Part shown: positions 45,501 through 57,500 of the stretch, in pieces
How positions within the stretch are numbered: the first letter of the stretch is position 1
Layout: the number at the start of each line of letters is the position of its first letter
From: Aquilaria yunnanensis
Taxonomy: Eukaryota; Streptophyta; Magnoliopsida; Malvales; Thymelaeaceae
Assembly: GCA_039654915.1 (NCBI GenBank)
Contig: CM077597.1
Location: forward strand, 79,486,001-79,550,000
Length of the DNA: 64,000 bases
Direction of reading: 5' to 3'
The notes under the pieces: generated by a model
What the model saw: only the letters and a program-made list of their open reading frames with translations
Told to the model about the DNA's origin: nothing
Databases searched by the model: none
Position numbers and translations under genes: made by a program

Positions 45501-48500
45501 GGTGGTGGAACACAAACCCTTATTAATAAAAGGTGAATACCTAGGGTTAAATGGAACAGAAGTAGAAATAGAGTTGGGTAAAATACCCATAGTAAGAGGA
45601 TTCCCTGAAGTGTTCCCCATTGATCTCCCAGGACTCCCTCCTGCAAGAGAGGTTGAGTTTGAGATCAAATTAGTGCCAGGAGCTGCACCAGCATCTATTG
45701 CTCCATACAGGATGGCTATTCCTGAAATGATGGAACTAAAGAAGCAACTGGATGAGTTGCTTGAGAAGGGTTTCATAAGGCCAAGTACATCTCCTTGGGG
45801 AGCACCTGTACTTTTTGTGAAGAAGAAAGATGGAACCCTTAGGTTGTGCATTGATTACAGGAAGCTCAATGCACTGACCATTAAGAATAAGTACCCCCTC
45901 CCAAGGATCGAGGATCTATTTGATCAGTTAAAGGGAGCTAAGGTCTTTTCCAAAATAGACCTCAGATCTGGATACTTCCAGCTGAAAGTCAGGGAAGAAG
46001 ATGTCCCAAAGACAGCTTTCAGGACCAGATATGGTCACTTTGAGTACACAGTGATGCCATTTGGGCTCACAAATGCACCAGCCTTTTTTATGGACCTCAT
46101 GCAAAGAGTGTTTAAAGCTCATTTAGACCACTTTGTTGTGGTATTTATTGATGACATATTGGTGTACTCAAAGGATGAAGAAGCCCATAAGGAGTACCTA
46201 AGAGTGGTGCTAAGCCTGTTAAAGGAACATGAATTATATGGCAAATTAAGTAAGTGCCAATTCTGGGCTAAAAAAATTGGATTTCTCGGACATGTAATCA
46301 ATGAGCATGGTTTAGCTGTTGATCCCGAGAAAATTAAAGCTGTCTTGGAATGGAAGCAACCTCAGACTGTGAGGGACATAAGAAGCTTCCTGGGACTTGC
46401 TGGCTACTACAGGAGATTTGTGCCCAAATTTTCTGTACTAGCAGCTCCGCTCACTCAATTGACAAGAAAGGACCAAAAGTTTGAGTGGAGTGAGCAATGC
46501 GAGGCTAGCTTCCGAGAACTTAAGGAAAGATTGACTACAGCCCCAATACTAGTTCTACCAGACCCTACTAAGGAGTATATAGTTTACACGGATGCTTCTC
46601 GAGTTGGGCTGGGCTGTGTCTTAATGCAAGGGAAGCAAGCAATAGCCTATGGATCAAGACAATTAAGGCCTCATGAAAAGAATTATCCAGTTCATGATCT
46701 GGAATTAGCGGCAGTGATCTTTGCTCTGAAGCAATGGAGGCACTACCTACTTGGAGGCAGATTCCAAGTCTTCACAGACCACAAGAGTCTAAGGTACCTG
46801 TTTACACAAAAGGACCTGAACATGAGGCAAAGAAGATGGCTTGAGTACCTGAAAGATTTTGAGTGCATCATCGAGTATACGGCCGGAAAAGCCAATGTGG
46901 TAGCTGATGCTCTCAGTAGGAAGTACACTGGAATACTCAAAGCCACTGGAGAGCCTATTGAGGCAGAGGTACTCAGTGTATCTGAGTTGGCCCAAGATTG
47001 GGATAAGTGGGAAATGGACCAAGTAAAGGTCCTAACTATTAGGCCTGAGTGGAAAGACCTAATTCAGGAAGCTCAGCTTCAAGATGAGGAGATTCTCAGG
47101 ATCTCTGGGAAGAAACAAGGAAAATTGTATCAAGGATTTTCCTTTAAGGCTGGAATATTATATTTCCAGGATAGGATTTATGTGACAAATAAGGATGGAA
47201 TCAGGCAACAAATCCTAGAAGAAGCCCACTCCAGTTTGATGAGTATGCATCCTGGAGCTCAGAAAATGTATAAGGATTTGAAATCCCATTTCTGGTGGCC
47301 ATATATGAAGCAAGAGATTGGTGCTTCTGTGGCTAAGTGTATGACTTGTCAACAAGTCAAAGTGGAGCACCAGAGACCTGGTGGAAAATTACAGAGCTTA
47401 CCTATACCAGAAAGAAAATGGGGATCCATATCCATGGACTTTGTAGTGGGTTTGCCATTGACCCGAATAAAGTGTAATACAATCTGGGTCATAGTGGATA
47501 GATTGACTAAGGCAACCCACTTCTTGCCCATAAACCTTACAGACTCCCTGGAGAAATTAGCCCAACTATACGTTAAGGAGATAGTAAGGCTACATGGTGT
47601 ACCGGACGATATTGTCTCGGATCGAGACCCAAGATTTGTTTCCAGATTCTGGAAGTCCTTACACCATGCCTTGGGCACTAAGTTAAAGTTTAGTTCTGCA
47701 TACCATCCTCAAACGGATGGACAGACTGAAAGAACCATTCAAACATTGGAAGATATGTTAAGGTGTTGTGTTATTGACTTCCAAGGAGAATGGGATAAAC
47801 ACTTGCCTTTAGTGGAGTTTTCATACAACAATAGTCATCACTCAGTGATTGGCATGGCACCTTATGAAGCACTCTATGGAAGAAGATGTATAACTCCACA
47901 CTGCTGGCATGAGCCAGGTGATAAGTTGGAAATTGGCCCAGAACTCATAAGAGAAACTACTGGGAAGATTAAGCAAATCCAAGAAAGGATTAAGACTGCC
48001 AACAATAGGCAAGAATCATATGCCAACCTCAAGAAAAGAAGAGACCTGGAGTTCCAGGTAGGAGACCAAGTATGGTTAAAAGTATCTCCTATGAAAGGAG
48101 TAATGAGGTTTGGAAAGCGGGGAAAATTAGCCCCGAGGTATGTAGGACCATACCTAATACTCGCAAGAGTAGGAAATGTAGCCTACAAGTTAGAGCTACC
48201 GCCTGAGCTGGGACATGTACATGACACATTTCATGTAAGCCTATTGAAGAAGTGTGTCTCTGATCCTAAACAATTGACACTAGGAAGCTCAGAAGTAAGT
48301 GGATATCGATGGTAAAAGTCCAATGGACTAACCATTCTGAGGAGGAGGCCACATGGGAGGTTGAAGTTGAAATGCTTAAGAATTATCCTGATACCTTCCC
48401 TAAACTTCTAGGAAATTTGGAGGACCAAATTTCTTAAGGAGGGGAGTGTTGTAATGCCCAGACAATCCAAAGTGATTAGGTCCCGGGTCAACTGGATTTG

Positions 48501-51500
48501 GAGCATAAGAATTTTTCCTTAATCAGAAATTTAGCTCAATTAAATTGAGGAGACAATATGACATGTGCATAATTGAGTGTTGAACATCTTAAAAATAAGC
48601 TTGGCTTAGGCCAAGAGAAATAGTAATGAAAATGATGATTTTTAAAGATGAGGGACTCAATTGAACAAAGGGATTTTTAGTGGTTGGGCTCAATTGCCCA
48701 AAATTAGAAAGTTGGAGGACTAAAGAGGGAATTATGCCATTTTAATGGCCTAGGATGCCTTAGCCAGCCATGCCCCTCCAATTCCCAATATTTTATGTCA
48801 CCTCCCTCCAAATCCTATTATTTTAATCCACCTCCCACCCTTAATCATTACCTTGGATTCTTTCTTCACCTACTTTTGACTTTTTCTACCAAACTTACCC
48901 AAAAGTCTTCCAATTAGTCTTCATCTCTTTTAATCTTGTCTCCCACTCATTTCAAACACATTATTCATTCCCTATTATTTTAATCCACCTCCCACCCTTA
49001 ATCATTACCTTGGATTCTTTCTTCACCTACTTTTGACTTTTTCTACCAAACTTACCCAAAAGTCTTCCAATTAGTCTTCATCTCTTTTAATCTTGTCTCC
49101 CACCTTCCAAGCACATTATACACTCATTTTCCTTCCCATATGGCTGGCCATTACCTTCCCACACATTAAAACATAATCACTCCACTCATTCAAAGTCATT
49201 TGCTCTCAAACTCTCTCATTCTCTCTCCATTTTCTTCCATACCAAGTCTCATCATTCCAAACACATTTCCAACTCTTTTCTCATCCAAATATTCGTCCAT
49301 AGCTAGAAATAATCATTCCTCAAATTAAAACCAAGTATTCTTGGTTGAATTCAAGCTCTAAGACCATAAAGAGCAAGAATCAGATGAAGAATTCAAAGAA
49401 AACCAAGGAGGAAAATTTGGCCATTTCCATTTCTTGGAGGTTTTAAGCTCTACTCAAGGAACTCTTTGTGTGATTGAGTTTCTAAGTTCATTAGAAGCAA
49501 GAAATCAAGAAGAAGCTTGAAGAACATCAAGCACAATAAATTGGCGTTACCTCTTCTGTGAGGTTCTGTAAGTGTACACCAAGTGTTCTTGGTATTTTGT
49601 GTTATTTGGGTTAATCACCAAGATTTCTTGGTATCTTATGGTTACTAATAAAATTCGGCCCATCTTGGTTCTTATGCTAGAAAACAATTTCTAGAGTCAA
49701 CAAGCAAGGAAAACGAAGGAAAATAAGCTTATAAAGCTTTCGGTGTTGTGGGTAAGGATTCCTATACTCACTTTATTGCATGGTATAATTCCATGGCCTT
49801 TCTATGTGAGTATTCGGGCCCTTAGGTGATGGTCAAAGAACCATGTGATCCTAGGAGTGCTAAGAGGGCTTAAGTTATGTTATTGCTTCGGCAATTCTGT
49901 TTTGCTCATGAGCTAAGTTAAGTAAGCAAGCATTATGGGCTAGGAGTTAAGGCGGCCACCTTAATTCCTATGCTAAGTGAGCTCTCCGAAAACATTAAGT
50001 ATATGAAATTAATGAATTAAAACTTGAGGGATGCTTGCTGCCCTTCTGTGAACAAAGTGTTAAGTGGCGTGTGTTTGTGTGCTTCTTTGATTTGTTGTGC
50101 ATGCTAACCCCCGATTATGATATTATTGCTATATGCATGTATCTTTTTGTTTTCTTTGTCTTTATGTTTCCTTTGCAGGAATAAGGATTATTTTGCCATT
50201 ACATTCTTGGCATATGTTAGGCCTTGGAGGCCATAAGTTAGGCATTGGATGCCACGGAATCCTTATTGAGTTTTATAACTCACCCGCCCTACTCTACTTT
50301 TGTAGGTAAAGGTTTGCTTGAAAGATCAAGCTAAGAGTCTTGAGTACTCTTTCTGTATTCTAAGGTTGGATTTGTGTATGGTATTGCTCAAAATATTCTA
50401 AGTATTCTAAGTATATAAGTTGCTTGTAAACAAGCTAAAAAAAATGTGGACTTTCTGTGCAGGACTTGAAGTTTTAGAATTGTGGGAACAAGATCTATTA
50501 AGGTGGAAATTTGTGTTCCATGGCTTTGTGGATTTATGGCTTGCTTTTAAGCATGTTTTTGTTGGTCTAACATTAGTGACCAAATTATGGACTTAGCTAA
50601 AATTTGGCCAAACTTGGCTTTGGGCTTGTATTATGGACTTGGACATTTTTTGGTATTTTTATTGCTTGGTGGACTTACCAAGGCCCATGCATGAATTTAT
50701 GGGTTATGTTTTCATGAAACTTGAAGCATGTTGAAATTGGGCTTAAATGTACATTTTGGGCTTAAATAAGAACTCGGAAAATTTTTATTTTATTCTTGGT
50801 TAAATTTGGGCCATATGCATGTTAAGTACTAAAAGGCCATAAGCCCATGTCTATGTTGAAAGCATGCAATGTTTGGCTATGTATGCTCACTTAGTAAAGA
50901 ACATGCAAGTAAACTTAGAAAAAGCATGAAATTGGATGCTTGTGTAAAGTTTGGCTAATAAGAAATTTAAGTGCACGTATGTGAATTAATACATGCCTAA
51001 GCATTAGTTGCATCTAAAGGCATTAAGTGATTATGTGCACTACTGAACACCAAAACACATAAGCATGCAAAGCATATGCATGAAAATAAGTTTTTAAACT
51101 TAAGTTGGTGTTTTGGTTGCCATGCATATTCTTGGCTAAGCTTGGTAAAGACCATGAAGATGAACACATGAAATCCACATAGGTGCTAGCTTGTTTCTGA
51201 GAGCACTTCAACTTAACCTTAATTAAAGAACTTAACGAGCTAGTACCTATAAGTATCCTGGGGTTCGTGCCCATAAGTCTTAGTGAGTTTTAAAAGCCCC
51301 TTCTGTGTAATGAAAACTTCCGCTGCATGTTTGAAAAAAAAAAAAAATCAGGCCCAAATGGGCCAGGGGCAGTTTAGGGCACGACATAAACGCCCCACTT
51401 TCTTTATTTAATTACTTTTCTGCATTTATTTACTTTATGCACTTTTATTTTTTTAAGTGGACGGCCAAACACCCTACTTTCTTTATTTATTTACTTTTCT

Positions 51501-54500
51501 GCAATTATTTACTTTATGTATTTTTATTTTTTATGTAAATGACTAAACGCCCCACTTTATTTATTTATTTACTTTTCTGCAATTATTTACTTGATGCACT
51601 TTATTTTTTTACGTGAATGGCTAAATGCCTCACTTTCTTTATTTATTTACTTTTCTGCAATTATTTACTTTATCCACTTTTATTTTTTACGTGGATGGTT
51701 AAAATCCCCACTTTATTTATTTATTTACTTTTCTACATTTATTTACTTTATGCACTTTATTTTTTTTAAGTGGATGGCTAAACGCCCCACTTTCTTTATT
51801 TATTTTTCTCCACTTGCTTACTTTATGTACTTTATTTTTTAAGTGGATGGCCAAACGTCCCATTTTCTTTATTTATTTTACTTTTCTTCATTTATTTACT
51901 TTATGCACTTTATTTTTTTTACGTGGATAACTAAACGCCCCACTTTCTTTATTTATTTATTTTTCTTCATTTATTTACCTCATGTATTTTATTTTTTTTA
52001 AGTGGACGGCCAAACACCTCACTTTCTCTATTTATTTATTTTTCTGTATTTTCTTTCTTTCTTTCTTTATTTTTCTGCACTTTATTTTTGCATGAACGAC
52101 CAAGCGCCCCACTTTATTTATTTATTTATTTTTCTACACTTTATTTATTTCTTTATTCGTTTACTTTCTGCACTTTATTTATTTCTTTATTTATTTTTCT
52201 GCACTTTATTTTTACATGGATGGTTAAGCGCCCCACTTTATTTATTTACCTTTTTTTTCTTATTTACTTTTCTGCAATTTATTTTTCTTTATGTGGATGA
52301 TTAACCTTATTTATTTTATTTATTTACCATTTTTTTTATGACTGGCCAAGAGCAAGTAAACGAAATTGTTCTTGGGGAGGGGGGGGGTTGTTTGTTTGGG
52401 TAAACAAGGCTTTTGGTTTCTTATTAATTAAGCGGTAAATCATGGAGCCCTAAAAAACCCAGTAGTAATCCCACTTAATTTCTACAGCTGCTTCATAAAT
52501 TACTGAAGACAAATAAAACAAGCCTTACATGGTCTAAACTTGAAGAATTGCATACCATTTGAAATGCAGCACGAAAAGCATGAAGCTCAAAATTCTGGAC
52601 ACCTGCATCTTTCCCCAGACTACTCCACCTTTCAGCACTCTGAGGAAAAGAAAAGCGTTAATACTTAGAAGCTAAAATTACAAGCACATGTATAAGATTG
52701 TTCAAGTACAGTAAATGTCTCACCTGCATACTTGCAGAACAGCTTCTTAATGAGGATCAGAGGCAGAAAAAATTCTCATTCTTTTGCAGTTTAATCTCAA
52801 CACAAAATTTGGATGTTTCCCATTTTTTCCATTTTAGGTAATAAATAGTGTTTTTAGAGAAACTAAAAGAGTACATGAGGACGAACAACCTACAAAATTA
52901 CAATGAATCTCAAGACCCCAGAAATGACAACAAAAACAATAGTAAAAACAACTAATGCGCAAAAAGGTGAACAATGAACGCATGGTTGACCACAAAGCAT
53001 TCATTTTTTTCTAGGACCAAAAAAAGACATTTCTCATGCACTTGTATTTGGTTCTTGGACAAGAATTGTATAAGCTATCTGATTAGTTTTACAATGTTCT
53101 GCAGCATGTTACAAAGCTGATTTCACACTATCAACTTAGGCGATGATCAAGACCACTGTAATTAACCAATGTCTCATAAAACTTTTACATATATATGATG
53201 ATAGTGATGGAATTGATTAGGTTAAATTGCAAGATCTGCCTTTAAACTATATCCCATGTTTCATTTTTACCCCTGAATTATCAAACGTTGCAAACGTAGG
53301 ATTAAGTTAACATTATGTTACAAAAATGCCCCTCCTTTCATTATCTCTGTTAGTGTTAACAGAAATTTGATGCAAAATTCTAAAATTAGCCCCTGAACTC
53401 ATGCAAAATGAATGCACGACCCCTAGACTTAAATGGGACAATTTTGGCATCATCTAATACTAAAATAAATGGAAAAATGGCACCTTTAGTCCTCTGTCTA
53501 GCCACCCTCAACCCCAGAAACCACAAGCTTCCCTCGAGCCACTGCCACCCCTCGACGTTTTGATTCCCCTGTCTGACGCCACTCCAGCCTCCACCGACGG
53601 TAGTGGTCAGCAGCCCCCGCCGCACCCCATGCCTGCCACCATCCCCAAGGGTTCCCCACCGTTGTTCGTGCCAATCGAAGAGAAAAGGTGCCGCAACTCG
53701 TCCTCCCTCCACCGTCGTCTCCGACGCCGCCAGCCATCCCTGCTCACTGACACCGCACCGCTCACCCCGCGCTGTCGCTTCCAAGCGTCGCCCACACCCG
53801 CCGCTCCAAGCCATCGAGCCGCCGCCATAGACGCTACAGGCCGCCTTCCTCCTACCCCCATGGTATCGTTCTCTCCCTCCTCTCCATTCGACCGATCGGC
53901 ATGAACGGACGCGAATCGGCATGAACGGATGCGATGGTGAGCGGACTCGATGGTAGACGGAGGATATTTCGCCATGAACGACCCAGCCTGATTTCGCCCG
54001 ACATTTTAGATGAATAGTGCCTGATTTCGTCCGGATTTAGATGAATCAGACCTGGGAATCACCGGATTCAGATGAATCCGCACCTAGGAAACACAAACAA
54101 GGAGAGTGTGGGTTGGCTGTGAGTGTGGGTTGGTAGTGATTTCGTCTGATTTCATGAACAGCCACGAATCTGGATTGAATCTGAGATATGGAATCGTGAA
54201 CATAAACGAACGCGATCGCTGACAGTGAGCGATCAGACGAGCATTGGGTCGGCAAAAGTCCGATTGTGCATGGGAAGTCCAATTTGCGTCATCGCTGTGT
54301 TTGGTTTAAGTTGTGGGGAGACCGTTTCAGCCAATGCGGGATTTGACAAGAAATCGAAGGGCAAGCAACTACTAGTGCAGGTGATTCCGACAAGAAGCAA
54401 CCGCCTAAGAAGCCCGTTTCTAAGTTTTGGTAATTTTCCCTTTATTTTAGCATTAAATGATGTCAAATTTGTCCCAAATTTAAGTCTAGGGGTCTTATAA

Positions 54501-57500
54501 TCGTTTTGCATGAGTTCAGGGGCTAATTTTAAACATTGATGGAGATAATAGAATGAGGAGCATGCTTGCAACAAAACATTAATTTAATCCTACATTCGAC
54601 AATTTAGGGTCAATAGGGTATATTTTAAGGACATATCGTGCAATTTAGCCGAGATCTTATCTCCTTTTTCCCACAAGAAGCATCTAAACTTTTCTTTCTT
54701 TCTTTCTTTCTTTTATGTTTAACATACAATGTGAATTAGGCTCTTAGAAGGTAAATGAAATGATGAAGTTTGTGTCTATTGACCTTGGTTGGGATTTTAA
54801 TATGTACTGTGAAGGTGATGTATGTAGTAGTGCAGCACATTATTTTTTTCAACACTAACCTATAAGTTGTATGATATAAGTTGGATTACACCAATTCAGC
54901 AGCAGTAGATCAGAACCACCACTACTAATGCCATCCTTCTTTATGGATACCGGACTCTCCTTTCTGCAGCATCGACGCCATTCTCAAAATGAATGGGGGG
55001 AGGGGGAGTTTTGGGGCCTAATATCACCGACTTAATCACCTATTCTCTTGCACATATCATGCTTGTTACCAACACCTAAGAAGTTCATTACGGTCAGTCA
55101 AACACAAGGTTTTGAAAAGCGAAAAGCGCACTATAGCGATAAGGGTTCCAAAGCGCAAAGCAAAAGCGAGGGCTTTAATGAAGTAAGGCGCTCCTTTAGA
55201 GATAAATTCTAGGATATGTAACTAGCTAATTAGATACATAAAAATACCAAAATAAACTACTAAATATGTTTAATATCTATAAAAAGACACAAACACATCC
55301 ACATAATGTACCAAAGTAGTAATAACAATTTATAGAAAAATAGTAAAACCAAATACTCTAAATCCCAAGTCTCAGAATACTCAAAGATCAATTGTCATCA
55401 TCCTGAAAACTAGCAAAGCCATCAAAATCATAATCAGTTTTTTATTCCTACTCTTTGTTTCATCTCTTTTTTATTTCTCTCTCCCCCTCTTTAATTCTTT
55501 CAACTCAAGTATGTTTCAATTCAACCCTAATTTTTTATTTTTTCAACCTACCGCCGCTTTCTTTAAGTGTAAGTTTAGATAAAATTATTTTATCTTTTTA
55601 AAAAAAAAAAAATTTAAACTTAACTAAAGCGACGCTTTGCGCATGGACAAAGCGCGCGCTTCGGGCGCTTAAAGCGCGCTTTTTAAAAGACGCGTTGCTT
55701 TCATCGCAAAAAGCATCAGAGTCATAACGCTATGCGCCTCGCGCTTTTAATAACCTTGGTCAAACAGGTATGATAAAGGATATGCAGGCAAGGAGCCACA
55801 TACCTGACAAGCAAGATCACGAGCACTCTTTCCAAGAGACAGGTCCAGAGATTTAACACCACCGCTTAAAGGATAACCATAGAAGGCACTGATTTTCTCA
55901 GAACCTTCTTCGGATAACAAGTTGTAACAGCAGCCTATGCTAATAACTGCTTTAACTTCTTCACAGTCTACCAAGGATCTGATAAAATTCAGATAAGAGG
56001 CATGAAACAAAAAAATACCAATACACACACACACACACACACAGAACAAAAGTCGATTCTTCTCATTTTATCCTTACGTACCAGGAAAGTCAATATATTT
56101 CAACCAACATTGAGTTTGAAAGAAACAAGTCCAAGCAGTAACAAATTGTTAAGTAGTGGCGTACCGGCATCATTTGGATATTGGGTGAGTGGTCAATTCG
56201 ATTTTAAGTTAGATGCTTTGGTATGATATCCAAGCTCATACCAAGCTCACGTTCTCATCATCTTGTTCTTTTATCACTAGCGAATTTATATAATGCAAAT
56301 AACACATTTGTTCTTCATTGTTTGTTGGATTTGCATGTTCAACAGCCTGTTAATTTCTGAAATCCCACTTTGGTTAAGTGGGATCCTGTTCCCTCATGTA
56401 ATCTATCTCCTGAAATGTGTAGTTCTCCCATCATGTTCTAATGCACTACATAGGGATAGGGTGGATGAATCTCAGACTCTTCGAAACATAAAGAACAATG
56501 AAAATGTATTTGATCTGATGATACCAGAAATTTTAGTTATGCTGGGTTTCAAGTGTAATTTATATTGAATTTTAAGAAACCTATTGTACTATTTCAAGGA
56601 GGGCTCTCAGTTATTAAATTTCAGCATCAGATATTTTTTAAAGTTTGGTATCAGATACTTTTTTTAAGTTTGCATTAATTTTTCTACTTTGTCACCTTTT
56701 GCTTTTTTCTTTGCCCTTGTCTTTAAATTTGCTCCTCTACCTAGAATAAAGATACAAACTTAAGCTATATAAAAGAATACTGAAATTAAAAATACACAGC
56801 TTTCGAAGCATCCTAAAGGCACTACAGAAATCAAATACAGGATAAAAGCATTCAGATCTTCAAATCCACATGCTTTACCCCAATTTGCTTTGACTTGATA
56901 TTCACTTATTCCTCATCAAAAAATTCTTTTTAATATTCAGAGTCCTTAAGAAAATGATGCTCCCATGAATTTGTACCAAAAACAGATATTAATTCAAGCA
57001 CTAAAACAAAATTAGCGAACAGTTTACGGAACTCACTTCAGCATAGTTACAGAAAGATCTCCACAAGCATGAAGTCCAGCAAGAACATATGAAACCTCAG
57101 AGCCAGAATTCACTCTTCCAGATGTGTCAGTTTCAGAGTCATTCCCAATCACTTGTGGTCGTTCGTCCTCTTTCTCAGGCAACAATGAGGCGGTCAAGGA
57201 TTTCATCATGCCCACAGACATTAGGTGACATGTGACTGTCTTTGGAACAATTGGATTCTTGGCTCCTAATCTGACACAACCAAATAAATGACATACTATT
57301 AGTGAGTACAAAACTCATATTTCAGTTGTACACCATGGTCTCAACTTCTGGTGGTATGAATGTTTCCCACAGCCTTTGGTCCTTGCCTCAAGCATGCATA
57401 ACGCCCACTTTCATTCAAATTAACAATTCCATTACAAATCATGAAAAGTAAAAAGCAGCAAACCAGATTTCACTTCACATGAGGAACATCTAACAATAAA

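Larger units (their letters stand above)
40439..51386 (+). mobile_element. Young Tekay/Del-like Gypsy (chromovirus) retrotransposon
   Basis: A complete element: LTRs 40,439-43,374 and 48,450-51,386, initiator-tRNA-Met PBS, PPT, one large gag-pol frame, and a 5-bp TSD. By eye the LTRs differ at about six substitutions and one indel over 2.94 kb, roughly 0.2 percent, which means a very recent insertion. Long LTRs, gag-pol in one frame and a chromodomain-like tail fit the Tekay/Del lineage. It inserted into a tandem repeat of the older Ogre-type LTR. Confidence 0.93.
37799..52370 (+). mobile_element. Rearranged Ogre-type LTR segment nested in METTL25-like intron 9
   Basis: Begins with the same LTR start (TGTTGACACCC) as the element at 1-15,087, then a large inverted repeat, then an inverted 3'-UTR array with PPT (38,770-39,365), then LTR body in plus orientation (39,400-40,438, continued at 51,387-52,330) interrupted by a Gypsy element. 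The right side lacks the last 0.9 kb seen in the other LTR, so it is a truncated, rearranged copy. The right boundary near 52,370 is approximate. Confidence 0.7.

Noticed and set aside
51591..52304. Phe/Tyr-rich hydrophobic frames as membrane proteins
   Set aside because: Encoded by the TTTATT-rich tandem repeat of the LTR.
53386..53922. 178-codon minus-strand frame as a gene
   Set aside because: Gly/Arg-rich, overlapped by open frames on the other strand, and inside a MULE-like element; no homology recognised.
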